Origin: JANQEU01 sp965228045
GTDB taxonomy: Bacteria > Bacteroidota > Bacteroidia > Cytophagales > Cyclobacteriaceae
Assembly: GCA_965228045.1 (NCBI GenBank)
Contig: OZ245789.1
Coordinates: 806,001-870,000, forward strand
Reading direction: 5' to 3'
Length of the DNA: 64,000 nucleotides
Positions 52,244 to 62,706 of the stretch are shown piece by piece. Each line of letters opens with the position of its first letter. Position 1 is the first letter of the stretch. The position numbers and the translations under genes were made by a program. The notes below the pieces were generated by a model. The model made no database searches, had not been told where the DNA came from, and was given only the letters and a program-made list of their open reading frames with translations.

Positions 52244-55200
52244 GTGAAGTCCATTATTAGATTGTGGTTTCGTGTGAGGTGGAGAGAAACATGGCAAGCT
52301 CTGCTTTTTCTTCCTGTTTCCATGCTGATGATCACGTGTGCTCAAAATGATAAGGCTCTTTTTGAGCTAAGAAAAGCAAGTGATACCGGTGTTACATTCG
52401 AAAATACCCTCAGCTACACGGAGCGCGTCAACCCATATACTTACAAAAATTTCTTTAATGGAGGAGGTGTTGGTATCGGTGACATAAACAATGATGGTTT
52501 ACCGGACATATTTTTTTGCGGGAATATGGTATCAAATAAGTTATATCTGAATAAGGGCAACTTTGAATTCGAAGACATCACAGAATCTGCCGGTTTGGTA
52601 ACTGAAAACATTTGGAGTGCAGGGGTGAGTATAGTGGATATTAATGCTGATGGTTGGCTGGATATTTATGTTTGCAAATCAGGGCCTCCGGGAGGAGCCC
52701 GCAGATACAATGAACTCTTCATAAATCAGGGAGATAATACCTTCTCAGAAGAATCCTCCGAATATGGTCTTGACAACGAAGGGTTGTCCTCTCACGCGGC
52801 TTTCTTTGATTATGACCGGGACGGAGATTTGGATTGTTACCTATTGAACAACTCCATTAAATCCATCGGAGGGTACGATATAATCAAGGATCAGCGCACT
52901 ATTGAGGATTCATTGGGTGGAAATAAGCTACTGCGGAATGATGACGGAAGATTCGTTGATGTGACCATTGAATCAGGCATTTATTCAAGTGACATTGGAT
53001 TTGGACTTGGTGTCACGATAGACGATGTGAATGGGGATAACTGGCCCGATATCTACGTATCGAATGATTTTTTTGAGAAGGACTATCTCTACATCAATCA
53101 GCGGGATGGTTCCTTTAAGGAAAATCTCGAAACCTACATCAAAGAAATTTCAATGGGATCAATGGGTGCTGATTTTGCGGACATCAATAATGATGGCAAA
53201 AGCGAAATATTCGTCACCGAAATGCTTCCCGAAAGGCATGATAGGTTGATGAGTAAAGCATTGTTTGAATCCTGGGATAAGCACAAGTTATTGCTGGAAA
53301 ATGGTTATCATAACCAATTCGGAAGGAACGTACTGCAACTCAATAACGGCGATGATACATTTTCTGAAATTGGCAGATATTCAGGAGTTGAAGCGACAGA
53401 TTGGAGTTGGGGAGCATTGATTTTTGATATGGACAATGACGGATGGAAAGATCTATTTGTTGCCAATGGCATATACAAAGACCTGCTCGACCTGGATTAT
53501 ATAAGCTTCGTATCTGAACCTGAGAATGTGAAGCAAATGATCAACAATGACGAGGAGGCTATACGTAGCATGATAGACATGATGCCATCTGAACCACTTC
53601 CTAATTACGCATTTAAAAACAATGGCGACCTCACTTTTTCGCATAAATCAGCAGAGTGGGGATTTGATTTGCCCACATTCTCCAATGGTTCGGCTTACGG
53701 TGATCTTGACAATGATGGAGACCTGGATCTGGTGATCAACAATGTCAACATGCCTGCCTCTATCTATGAGAATCATAGTAAGAAAAGAAATCCGGAAAAT
53801 AACACATTGAAAGTCCGGTTAATTGGATCTGATGAAAACCCAAAGGCCATAGGGTCAAAAGTTGAAGTTTATTCCGGGACCATGTCCTACTATCAGGCGG
53901 TTAACCCGTTTCGGGGCTTCCAGTCGAGTGTGGATTATAATCTGGTATTCGGATTAGGCAAGAACCAAAATGTGGACAGCATTAAAGTTGTATGGCCAAA
54001 TGGAGTTATCTCCATGTACCCGGAAGTTGCTGTTAATACGGAAGTCACTCTAAGACATGGCGAATACGAGATTTCATCGGAAATTCTTGTTGAGGAAAAA
54101 GAGGCCAGGGCTTTTTTTGAGAAAGATTCAATGTTTTTGGATTTTAAACACAATGAGAAACCATTTGTCGATTTTGACAGGGACCGTCTGCTATTTGAAA
54201 TGAACAGCGCAGAGGGACCGTGCATTTGTTCAGCAGATGTGAACGGTGATGGTCTTGAAGATTTTTATGTAGGAGGTGCTTCCGGTCAGAGCGGATTGCT
54301 TTATATCCAGCAACCTTCCGGTGCATTCCAAAAGGATCATGAAGCTTTTAAAACTTCAATAGAATCCGAAGACCTTGACTGTGCTTTTTTCGATGCCAAT
54401 GGAGACGGTAGGCCTGATCTGTATGTAGCAAGCGGAAGTTCGGAATTCTCCACTTTTGACATTGGACTTTATGATCGGCTCTACCTAAATAATTCCGGGT
54501 CTTTCACTGTATCTCCTCAAAGGTTGCCATCGGAAGATCCGGTTTCTTCCAGTACCGTAATTCCATTTGATCTGGAGGATGATGGAGACCTGGATCTTTT
54601 TGTCGGGGGTCGTCAGCGAGCAGGATATTATGGAGTGCCTATAAATTCCCATCTTCTGATCAATGACGGCAAGGGAAATTTCATTAACGAGACAGGGGCA
54701 TTAGCATCTGGATTGGAGAAGATTGGAATGGTGACGGATGCAGCCATTGTTGATTTGGATGACAATGGACTTCTTGAGCTGGTCGTGGTAGGTAAGTGGA
54801 TGTCTCCAAAAGTCTTTGAAGTCAGTAATGGTAGACTTGTAGAAAAAAATGGGTTTCAGTTTCAAAAATATTCCGGATTGTACAACACAATTAGTACCAC
54901 TGATTTGGACGGAGATGACAGACCAGATCTGGTTTTTGGAAATATGGGATTAAATACACGGTATGAAGCTTCCGATGAAGAGCCTCTGGGTCTTTTGGTG
55001 AATGACTTTGACGACAACGGGAAGATTGATCTTGTTACTACTATGTTTTTTGGCGGTGAGGAATATCCTTTGGTCCAACTCAAAGATTTGACCATGCAAT
55101 TGCCACATCTCAAAAAAGAATTTCTTCGTTTCGAAGACTATAAGAATGCCACCATTCAGGATATTTTTGGAGATAGAGTGAACAAAGGTGGCTATCATTA

Positions 55201-55582
55201 TCATGTAAATAAGCTATCCTCATTTGTTTGGTTAAATGGTCAGCCAGAAGGAGCCTCAATAATTGATTTACCTACCGAAACGCAGCTACAACCAGTCTAT
55301 GATTTTGAATTTCTTGATGTGAATAAGGACAATATCCCGGATATTGTGACCGGTGGCAATTTCTTTCGTTCCAGACCTGAAATGGGTAGTATTATGGCTG
55401 GATACGGTACGTTGCTACTGGGTCAGGGGAATGGTAAATTTGAGTCTGTTTCTCAGAAATTGTCTGGATTTTGTATTCCTGGGGAAATTCGGAGTATTAC
55501 AAGAATTGATCATAAAGATAAATTGACATTGCTATTTGGATTAAACAATGATTACGTTCACGTCTATAAAGAAAGTAGATAA
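52244..55582 (+). CDS. VCBS/UnbV (CRTAC1-like) lipoprotein, copy 1
   Basis: This 1112-residue surface lipoprotein starts at GTG 52244, and the lipobox is in FLPVSMLMITCAQN. It has FG-GAP/VCBS beta-propeller repeats with Ca-binding D-x-(N/D)-x-D-G motifs (IGDINNDGLPDIFF, IVDINADGWLDIYV, FFDYDRDGDLDCYLLNN), an ASPIC/UnbV domain at about 520-605 (SIKVVWPNGVISM), and a second propeller in the C-terminal half (SADVNGDGLEDFYVGGA). Genes of this type accompany SusCD pairs in marine Bacteroidota; the exact role (binding or scaffold) is unknown. There are no catalytic motifs. It overlaps no gene, and the next starts 1 bp after its stop. Confidence 0.92.
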   Translation: MKSIIRLWFRVRWRETWQALLFLPVSMLMITCAQNDKALFELRKASDTGVTFENTLSYTERVNPYTYKNFFNGGGVGIGDINNDGLPDIFFCGNMVSNKLYLNKGNFEFEDITESAGLVTENIWSAGVSIVDINADGWLDIYVCKSGPPGGARRYNELFINQGDNTFSEESSEYGLDNEGLSSHAAFFDYDRDGDLDCYLLNNSIKSIGGYDIIKDQRTIEDSLGGNKLLRNDDGRFVDVTIESGIYSSDIGFGLGVTIDDVNGDNWPDIYVSNDFFEKDYLYINQRDGSFKENLETYIKEISMGSMGADFADINNDGKSEIFVTEMLPERHDRLMSKALFESWDKHKLLLENGYHNQFGRNVLQLNNGDDTFSEIGRYSGVEATDWSWGALIFDMDNDGWKDLFVANGIYKDLLDLDYISFVSEPENVKQMINNDEEAIRSMIDMMPSEPLPNYAFKNNGDLTFSHKSAEWGFDLPTFSNGSAYGDLDNDGDLDLVINNVNMPASIYENHSKKRNPENNTLKVRLIGSDENPKAIGSKVEVYSGTMSYYQAVNPFRGFQSSVDYNLVFGLGKNQNVDSIKVVWPNGVISMYPEVAVNTEVTLRHGEYEISSEILVEEKEARAFFEKDSMFLDFKHNEKPFVDFDRDRLLFEMNSAEGPCICSADVNGDGLEDFYVGGASGQSGLLYIQQPSGAFQKDHEAFKTSIESEDLDCAFFDANGDGRPDLYVASGSSEFSTFDIGLYDRLYLNNSGSFTVSPQRLPSEDPVSSSTVIPFDLEDDGDLDLFVGGRQRAGYYGVPINSHLLINDGKGNFINETGALASGLEKIGMVTDAAIVDLDDNGLLELVVVGKWMSPKVFEVSNGRLVEKNGFQFQKYSGLYNTISTTDLDGDDRPDLVFGNMGLNTRYEASDEEPLGLLVNDFDDNGKIDLVTTMFFGGEEYPLVQLKDLTMQLPHLKKEFLRFEDYKNATIQDIFGDRVNKGGYHYHVNKLSSFVWLNGQPEGASIIDLPTETQLQPVYDFEFLDVNKDNIPDIVTGGNFFRSRPEMGSIMAGYGTLLLGQGNGKFESVSQKLSGFCIPGEIRSITRIDHKDKLTLLFGLNNDYVHVYKESR

Positions 55583-55583
55583 A

Positions 55584-56141
55584 ATGAGATTTTGGTTTTT
55601 CAGTATCATCTCCGCAATGGTCATCTCGTGCTCGGGGACATATGATCTTGATGACATTATCAAAGCGGAATTATCATCCGGGGTGAGACAGGATTCTTTA
55701 TTTCTGGGTATGAGTTTTGGTATGGCTCAGCAGGACTTCTATGATATATGTACAGTGCTTAATTCTCAAAGGGTCATCAGCCAGGGTAGCGAAGGTCTTT
55801 CCGTGGAATATCCCTTCGACGATGAAAATAAAATGACGGTTCTATTCAACTTCTATCCGGATTTCGACAGAGGAAAAGCACATCGATTTACGGGTACTTT
55901 TCATTATCGGGCATGGGCTCCGTGGAATAAGGGATTGCAATCAAAAGATCTTTTAATTCTTGTAAAGGAGATGTTGCATGAATGGTATGGAGGAAATGAA
56001 TTTAAGCAATTTGGCGAGGCCGATAAGGAAGAATGGTACAAGGTGGATGGTAACAGATTAATTGGACTATCTCTAAAAGACGAAAGGCAAGTAAAAATCA
56101 TTTTTACGGACTTGTCGCATTATAACATATTGGAAGACTGA
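55584..56141 (+). CDS. Small hypothetical lipoprotein
   Basis: This 185-residue protein starts at ATG 55584 (MRFWFFSIISAMVISCSGTY, lipobox Cys at about 16). The mature part (DSLFLGMSFGMAQQDFYDIC, then YPDFDRGKAHRFTGTFHYRA) is not recognised. It lies between copies 1 and 2 of the VCBS proteins, with gaps of 1 and 4 bases, so it is surely co-transcribed. The longer frame from 55548 runs inside the previous gene and lacks a signal at its start. Confidence 0.8.
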   Translation: MRFWFFSIISAMVISCSGTYDLDDIIKAELSSGVRQDSLFLGMSFGMAQQDFYDICTVLNSQRVISQGSEGLSVEYPFDDENKMTVLFNFYPDFDRGKAHRFTGTFHYRAWAPWNKGLQSKDLLILVKEMLHEWYGGNEFKQFGEADKEEWYKVDGNRLIGLSLKDERQVKIIFTDLSHYNILED

Positions 56142-56145
56142 TATT

Positions 56146-59100
56146 ATGAAGGTGTGGAAATATTTAACAGTGCTCTCACTGCTGGTTCTGGTTGGTTGCC
56201 AGGAAAGTAAACCAACACTTTTTGAAAAGATTGATCCCTCTTATTCGGGGTTAAACTTTTCCAACGATCTTTCTTTTGATAAGGACTTTAATATTTTCCG
56301 TTACCGAAATTACTACAATGGTGGAGGTGTAGCCCTGGCAGATGTAAATGGAGATGGCTTGCTGGATATTTACCTTGTAGCCAATTTGACTTCCAATAAA
56401 CTCTATCTTAATCGGGGGGATCTAAAGTTTGAGGATGTCACGGAGGAAGCCGGTGTTGGTGGAACCCGCGCATGGAGTACTGGTGTAAGCGTGGCAGATG
56501 TGAATGGAGATGGACTTTTGGATATTTATGTATGCAACTCGGGTGACATAGAGGGAGATAACAAACAAAATGAGTTGTTCATCAACAATGGAGATGGCAG
56601 CTTCTCGGAAGAGGCGGAAAAATATGGTCTTGACGACCGTGGATTTTCCACCCACGCTGCCTTTTTCGACTATGACAAAGATGGAGATATTGACATGTAT
56701 CTCTTAAATAATTCGTACCAGGCGATAGGAAGTTTTAATCTTCGTAAGAATGAACGCCCGATTCGGGATAAAATAGGCGGAGATAAGCTTTATCGCAATG
56801 AAGGCAACAAATTCGTTGATGTAAGCGAGGAGGCCGGAATCTATGGGAGTGTGATTGGTTTTGGGCTGGGGGTCACCGTCGGAGATGTGGACAAGGATGG
56901 CTGGCTTGACATCTATGTATCGAACGATTTTTTCGAAAGGGATTATTTGTACATAAATAACAAGAAAGGTGGATTTGATGAAGTTCTTGAAGACAGAATC
57001 AAAGCGGTGAGTGCGGCTTCAATGGGAGCAGACATGGGTGACCTGAACAACGATGGATTGCCTGAAATTTTCGTGACCGATATGTTGCCAGCGACCAATG
57101 AGAGACTTAAGACCGTGACCACTTTCGATTCGTGGGATAGATACCAGTATAGTTTAGAGAACGGCTACTGGCATCAGTTCACCAGAAATACCCTTCAGTT
57201 TAACAATGGAGATAACACTTTTAGCGAAATCGGTCGCTATTCAGGGGTAGAGGCAAGCGATTGGAGCTGGGGGGCACTGATGTTTGATTTTGAGAATGAT
57301 GGCAATCGAGACCTGTTCATCGCAAACGGAATCTACCAGGACCTTACGAACCAGGACTTTCTTCAATTTGTAACTCAAAGCGCTGTGACCGAAAGGGTAA
57401 CAGCCGGAGGAGAGGTGGATTATGAATTGCTCATTAGTTACATTCCCAGTGTTCCGGTCCCAAATCATGCCTATGTGAACCAGGGTGATTTGGTGTTTGA
57501 AAACAGGGCTGCTGAGCTCGGCTTAGGTGAAGAAACATTTTCCAGTGGCTCAGCTTATGGTGATCTCGACAATGACGGTGATCTTGATCTGGTTGTGAAT
57601 AATACCAATATGACCACCTTTCTTTTTGAAAACCATGCAAGTGAATCAACCCACGAATCAAACTATCTGAAGTTTATTCTCAAAGGTGAAAATGGAAATA
57701 CACAAGCTCTTGGGACCAATATCACGGTCTATTCTGATTCCAGAAAATTTTACGTGGAACACCTTCCAACCCGTGGTTTTCAATCAACAGTCGATCACAG
57801 GCCTCATATCGGGTTGGGGGATTTGTCAGAGGTAGATTCCGTAGTGGTGCAGTGGCCATCTTTGAAGAGGACCCGGCTGTATTCAGTTAAAACCAATCAA
57901 ACCCTTGAGCTCAATGAATCAGATGGAATTAACGAAAAGTCAACTTTCGACTACGAAAGCTCACCTGTTTATAAAACCATTGAGGCCATGCCTTTTAAGC
58001 ATAAAGAAAATCCGTTCGTTGATTTCGATAGGGATCGACTTCTTTTCCAAATGCTATCTACGCAGGGGCCATGCCTATGCAAAGCGGATATAAATGGTGA
58101 TGGACTGGAGGACATCTATGTTGGGGGAGCCGCAGATCAACCAGGACAAATTGCCTTACAGACAGACGATGGTTTTTTTGGAGTTATAGCACAGGAAAGG
58201 ATTGCCAGAGATTCTTTATCCGAGGATGTAGCGTGTGAGTTTTTCGATGCCAATGGTGATGGACTTATGGATTTATACGTCGTCAGCGGTGGAAGTGATT
58301 TCGAACCAGCAGATCCCAGATTGGCCGACAGGCTATACCTGATGCAGGAAGATGGGACCTATGACAAGGTTAGAGGAGTATTCCCAGCCAATCGATACGA
58401 AAGCACATCAGTAGTGGACGCTGCTGACTATGACGGAGATGGAGATATGGATCTCTTCGCGGGAGGTAGACTTCAGACTTATCAATACGGATATCCAAGG
58501 AGTGGATATATACTTCAGAATGATGGAAATGGGAATTTCACCAACGTTTCTGACGAAATAGCCCCTGATTTGAATGAGATAGGTATGATTTCCGATGGTT
58601 CGTGGATTGACATAGACGGAGACGATGATCTGGATATAGTTATTGTAGGCGAGTGGATGCCGGTAACGATTATGGTCAATGAAAATGGCCGCTTCAGTTC
58701 CACCACACTTCCAAATTCATCCGGCTGGTGGAATAGTGTGACACATGAAGACTTTAATGGAGATGGGTTACCTGAATTGGTGCTTGGAAATCATGGCTTG
58801 AACTCCAGATTTAAGGCATCTACTCAATTTCCGCTCAAGATGTATGTAAAGGATTTTGACAGAAATGGGACCATTGAGCAGCTTATTTGTCAATACGAAG
58901 GGGAGAATCTTTTCCCACTTTCGTTAAGACACGATCTGGCTATGCAAATGCCCGGGGTTAAGAAAAAATATTTAAAGTATGAGAGCTATAAGGACCAGGA
59001 GATTACAGATGTATTCTCGGAAGAGAACCTGAAAGACGCCTTGGAACTAGATTCTAAGAATCTTGAAACGATGATATTGCAAAATATGGGCAATCTTTCT

Positions 59101-59430
59101 TTCTCACCCGTCAAGCTTCCAAAGGAAGTCCAGTTCTCATGTGTATACGATGCTCATATATTAGATTACAATGATGACGGTCATCTGGATGTGCTGATGG
59201 GTGGAAACCTCTATGGGTCCAAGCCCGAAATGGGTAGATACGATGCCAGTTATGGCGTGCTGCTTCAGGGAGACGGTAATCTAAAGTTCGAATATGTGGA
59301 ACCGGCTAAGTCTGGCTTGAAACTAGACAGGGAAGTTCGGGCCATAGAAACAGTAAAGAGGGCAGATGATACTTTGATCATGGTTGCCAATAGTGATGAT
59401 CAGGTGCAGACCTTTGCGAAAAATCAGTAG
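56146..59430 (+). CDS. VCBS/UnbV (CRTAC1-like) lipoprotein, copy 2
   Basis: This 1094-residue lipoprotein has lipobox VLSLLVLVGCQES. It shows the same plan as copy 1: an N-terminal propeller (LADVNGDGLLDIYLVANLTS, VGDVDKDGWLDIYVSND), a UnbV domain at about 507-590, and a C-terminal propeller (KADINGDGLEDIYVGGA). Long blocks match copy 1 almost word for word, such as FVDFDRDRLLF, GVEASDWSWGALMFD and SGSAYGDLDNDGDLDLV. Copies 1 and 2 are thus close paralogues. It lies 4 bp after the small lipoprotein gene. Confidence 0.92.
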   Translation: MKVWKYLTVLSLLVLVGCQESKPTLFEKIDPSYSGLNFSNDLSFDKDFNIFRYRNYYNGGGVALADVNGDGLLDIYLVANLTSNKLYLNRGDLKFEDVTEEAGVGGTRAWSTGVSVADVNGDGLLDIYVCNSGDIEGDNKQNELFINNGDGSFSEEAEKYGLDDRGFSTHAAFFDYDKDGDIDMYLLNNSYQAIGSFNLRKNERPIRDKIGGDKLYRNEGNKFVDVSEEAGIYGSVIGFGLGVTVGDVDKDGWLDIYVSNDFFERDYLYINNKKGGFDEVLEDRIKAVSAASMGADMGDLNNDGLPEIFVTDMLPATNERLKTVTTFDSWDRYQYSLENGYWHQFTRNTLQFNNGDNTFSEIGRYSGVEASDWSWGALMFDFENDGNRDLFIANGIYQDLTNQDFLQFVTQSAVTERVTAGGEVDYELLISYIPSVPVPNHAYVNQGDLVFENRAAELGLGEETFSSGSAYGDLDNDGDLDLVVNNTNMTTFLFENHASESTHESNYLKFILKGENGNTQALGTNITVYSDSRKFYVEHLPTRGFQSTVDHRPHIGLGDLSEVDSVVVQWPSLKRTRLYSVKTNQTLELNESDGINEKSTFDYESSPVYKTIEAMPFKHKENPFVDFDRDRLLFQMLSTQGPCLCKADINGDGLEDIYVGGAADQPGQIALQTDDGFFGVIAQERIARDSLSEDVACEFFDANGDGLMDLYVVSGGSDFEPADPRLADRLYLMQEDGTYDKVRGVFPANRYESTSVVDAADYDGDGDMDLFAGGRLQTYQYGYPRSGYILQNDGNGNFTNVSDEIAPDLNEIGMISDGSWIDIDGDDDLDIVIVGEWMPVTIMVNENGRFSSTTLPNSSGWWNSVTHEDFNGDGLPELVLGNHGLNSRFKASTQFPLKMYVKDFDRNGTIEQLICQYEGENLFPLSLRHDLAMQMPGVKKKYLKYESYKDQEITDVFSEENLKDALELDSKNLETMILQNMGNLSFSPVKLPKEVQFSCVYDAHILDYNDDGHLDVLMGGNLYGSKPEMGRYDASYGVLLQGDGNLKFEYVEPAKSGLKLDREVRAIETVKRADDTLIMVANSDDQVQTFAKNQ

Positions 59431-59433
59431 CTG

Positions 59434-62400
59434 ATGCTCTTCCGTTCTACTTTCCGGTATTGGTCTTTTAGTTTACTCTTTGGTATTTATTCCTGTACAG
59501 ATTCGTCTACGGATAGCTCTTCCTCGTTTTTGTTTATTGAGCAAGACTCTGATCGTACGGGTATAGATTTCTCTAATGACCTATCCGAATCAGAGGATTT
59601 CAACATTATAGAGTATTTGTATTACTACAACGGAGGAGGTGTGGCCGTTGGAGACATTGATGGTGATGGATTCCAGGATATTTATTTCTCTTCCAATGAG
59701 AGAGATAATGGCCTATACCTGAATGAAGGAAATCTTAAATTTCGGAACATCACGAAATCAGCCGGAGTAGCATCGTCCGGTCCATGGAAAACAGGTGTAT
59801 CAATTGCTGATGTCAACAATGATGGAATGTTGGATATCTATTTGACGAGAGTGAGTGGATACAAGGGGCTTTACGGTCATAACGAGCTCTACATGAACAA
59901 TGGAGACAGGACCTTTACCGAAGCTTCCGCTCAATGGGGAATCGACTTTCAGGGGTTTTCAACCCATTCGGGTTTTTTTGACATGGACAATGACGGCGAC
60001 CTGGACATGTATTTGTTAAATCATTCGGTTCACACACCAAGTAGCTTTGGTAATGCGAGCCTTCGACTAAAGACTGACAGCACATCCGGTGATCGACTAT
60101 TTGAGAATGTGGGAGATAGATTCATTGATGTCACCAGTCAGGCCGGATTGTACAGCTCCTCCCTTGGATATGGCTTAGGGCTCAGCTTCTCGGATATCAA
60201 TGGAGATGGTTTTACCGATATCTATGTGTCAAACGACTTTAGCGAAAATGATTATTTGTACCTCAATAATGGCGATAAGACCTTCACTGAAAGTCTCGAG
60301 AAAATGGCCAATAGAACAAGCCGTTTTTCCATGGGAAATGATCTTGCGGATGTCAATAATGATGGCTCAGTGGATATCATGACCCTTGACATGATGCCCG
60401 AAGACGAAGAAGTCCGCAAGAGATCCGCCGGGGAGGATAGTTACGAGGTATACCAGGCCCGAAAGTCCCTGGGATATATGGATCAGTATGGTCGCAATTC
60501 ACTATTGGTTAACTCCGGGGATGGACGATTTATGGATGTGGCCATGATGACAGGCGTACATGCTACCGATTGGAGCTGGTCCACTTTGATGGCGGATTAT
60601 GATCTGGATGGAAGAAAGGACATCTTTATTAGCAATGGAATTTGGAAGCGACCAAATGATCTTGATTTTATCGATTTTATTTCAAGCAATCTCGCAAGAG
60701 ATCCGAATCTTACCGATGCAGACTTTACCGAAAGAATGCCTTCAGGAGAAGTTCCGAATTATTTTTTCAAAAATACAGGAGGATGGACATTTGAGAATAA
60801 ATCAGGAAAGTGGATGCCGTCCAAACCAGGTGTCACAAATGGCGCCACTTACGCGGATCTGGACGCAGACGGTGATCTGGACATTGTGCTAAACAACCTG
60901 AATACGAGGGCTTCAATCCTTGAAAACCGAAAATCTAATCAGGACAATTCAAATTATTTATCCATTTCGCTAATCAGCACCAATCCTGATATCAATGTCG
61001 TAGGCACAACGATCGAGAGCTGGACGGATGGTAAAAGTCAATTTCATGAGTATTATTTAAATCGTGGATTTCAATCTTCTGTCCATGCCCCTGTGATCAT
61101 CGGTCTTGGAAACAGTCAAAATGTGGATTCCCTGATTATAAAAAGAGGGCACGTAACACTGAAAATGTATGACATCAAATCCAATCAACGGATTCAGATA
61201 GACCTGAACGATGGAAAAATCTTCAATGATGAAATAAAAACGAAGTCTAATAAGTTCACTAAATCCGGGGATGATTTTGGAGTCAGTTTTCGACATGAAG
61301 AGAATCGTTTTTGGGAATTTACCAGGGAGGCTTTGATCCCGCATATGAATGCTTACGAGGGACCTGCTTTAACCATTGGTGATGTCAACGGTGACGGAAA
61401 GGAGGATATTTTCATTGGGGGAGCCAAAAGGCAACCATCGGTTCTTTATTTACAGGGTGAGGACGGATTTAAATTATCTGATCAATTTGGTAGAGACTCC
61501 ACTTTTGAGGATGTGGACGCCGCTTTTTTGGATGTTGAAAATGATGGAGATCTGGACCTTTTCGTTGTCAGTGGGGGAAATGACTTTACCGGAGAAAATG
61601 AGAATCGTCAGCCGAGAATTTACCTTAACGATGGTTTGGGAAATTTCACCAGAAATACCACGATGCTCCCCCCGATTTATCATACAGGGAGTGTATGTGC
61701 TGCTCATGACTATGATGGTGATGGTTATATCGATATATTCCTGGGTTCCCTGGCAAAGCCCTGGAATTATGGCATCTCTCCCGAAAGCTATCTTCTCAAA
61801 AATATTGGGGGTAAAAAGTTTGAAAACGTTACTTCCACCGTCAAAGAGCTTCAATATACAGGAATGGTGAAGGATGCAGCATGGGCTGACCTGGATCAGA
61901 ACGGAGAAAGGGACCTGATCGTGGCTTCCCTATGGCAACCGATCAAGGTTTACTATTCAAGAGACGGAAAACTTGAGGCCGGTTCAGGCATTCATAATGA
62001 AAAAGGGTGGTGGCAGGTAGTCAAACCAGTTGACTACGATGATGATGGTGATATTGATCTTCTGCTGGGGAATCTGGGGCTCAATACGAAATTAAAAGCT
62101 TCCAAAGACGAGCCGGTGAGACTTTACATAGATGACCTTGATGGCAATAAGCAGCTTGATCATATCTTAACATACTATCGGGATGGTAAGGAATCTGTTT
62201 TCGCCAATAAGAAGGATCTCGCAAAGCCACTGACCTTTGTCAACCGAAGATATCGCGATTTTGAAAGCTTCGCCAATGCTAAGGTCGGAGACATATTTGG
62301 GCAGAAAAACCTGGACCAGGCCCAGGTACTGGAAGCCACAGAATTTCAATCCGGAATTCTGGAGAATAAGAATGGCAGCTTCTTTTTCACTCCATTTTCT

Positions 62401-62697
62401 ATGGAGGCCCAGACGAGTATGGTCAGGACAATCCTCTTTGATGATCTTGACAATGACGGTCAGCAGGATCTTTTGCTTTCAGGGAATTTTAGCTATAGCA
62501 CCCTGCAGGATGCTCCATACACGGAGAACTACGGTACTTACTACCGGATCAAAAACGGATTAGAATATGTCCCGAATGGGATAAGCGGTATCTATTTTGA
62601 GGGGGAAGTTGTGCATATTGCTAATGTCAACATCGGGGACAAACAGGTTCTTCTTGTTGTCAAGAATGACGATCCAGTTGAATGGTGGGTTAAGTGA
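59434..62697 (+). CDS. VCBS/UnbV (CRTAC1-like) lipoprotein, copy 3
   Basis: This 1087-residue lipoprotein has lipobox FSLLFGIYSCTDSS followed by a Ser-rich linker (STDSSSSFLF). It has the same propeller, UnbV (about 506-592) and propeller plan (VGDIDGDGFQDIYFS, ISFSDINGDG-type repeats, TIGDVNGDGKEDIFIGGA). It is clearly more divergent than copies 1 and 2: it lacks the FVDFDRDRLLF block and has FWEFTREALIPHMN instead. It lies 3 bp after copy 2, and a TonB-dependent receptor gene starts 9 bp downstream, which puts all of these in one transcript. Confidence 0.92.
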   Translation: MLFRSTFRYWSFSLLFGIYSCTDSSTDSSSSFLFIEQDSDRTGIDFSNDLSESEDFNIIEYLYYYNGGGVAVGDIDGDGFQDIYFSSNERDNGLYLNEGNLKFRNITKSAGVASSGPWKTGVSIADVNNDGMLDIYLTRVSGYKGLYGHNELYMNNGDRTFTEASAQWGIDFQGFSTHSGFFDMDNDGDLDMYLLNHSVHTPSSFGNASLRLKTDSTSGDRLFENVGDRFIDVTSQAGLYSSSLGYGLGLSFSDINGDGFTDIYVSNDFSENDYLYLNNGDKTFTESLEKMANRTSRFSMGNDLADVNNDGSVDIMTLDMMPEDEEVRKRSAGEDSYEVYQARKSLGYMDQYGRNSLLVNSGDGRFMDVAMMTGVHATDWSWSTLMADYDLDGRKDIFISNGIWKRPNDLDFIDFISSNLARDPNLTDADFTERMPSGEVPNYFFKNTGGWTFENKSGKWMPSKPGVTNGATYADLDADGDLDIVLNNLNTRASILENRKSNQDNSNYLSISLISTNPDINVVGTTIESWTDGKSQFHEYYLNRGFQSSVHAPVIIGLGNSQNVDSLIIKRGHVTLKMYDIKSNQRIQIDLNDGKIFNDEIKTKSNKFTKSGDDFGVSFRHEENRFWEFTREALIPHMNAYEGPALTIGDVNGDGKEDIFIGGAKRQPSVLYLQGEDGFKLSDQFGRDSTFEDVDAAFLDVENDGDLDLFVVSGGNDFTGENENRQPRIYLNDGLGNFTRNTTMLPPIYHTGSVCAAHDYDGDGYIDIFLGSLAKPWNYGISPESYLLKNIGGKKFENVTSTVKELQYTGMVKDAAWADLDQNGERDLIVASLWQPIKVYYSRDGKLEAGSGIHNEKGWWQVVKPVDYDDDGDIDLLLGNLGLNTKLKASKDEPVRLYIDDLDGNKQLDHILTYYRDGKESVFANKKDLAKPLTFVNRRYRDFESFANAKVGDIFGQKNLDQAQVLEATEFQSGILENKNGSFFFTPFSMEAQTSMVRTILFDDLDNDGQQDLLLSGNFSYSTLQDAPYTENYGTYYRIKNGLEYVPNGISGIYFEGEVVHIANVNIGDKQVLLVVKNDDPVEWWVK

Positions 62698-62706
62698 CAA
62701 AAATCT

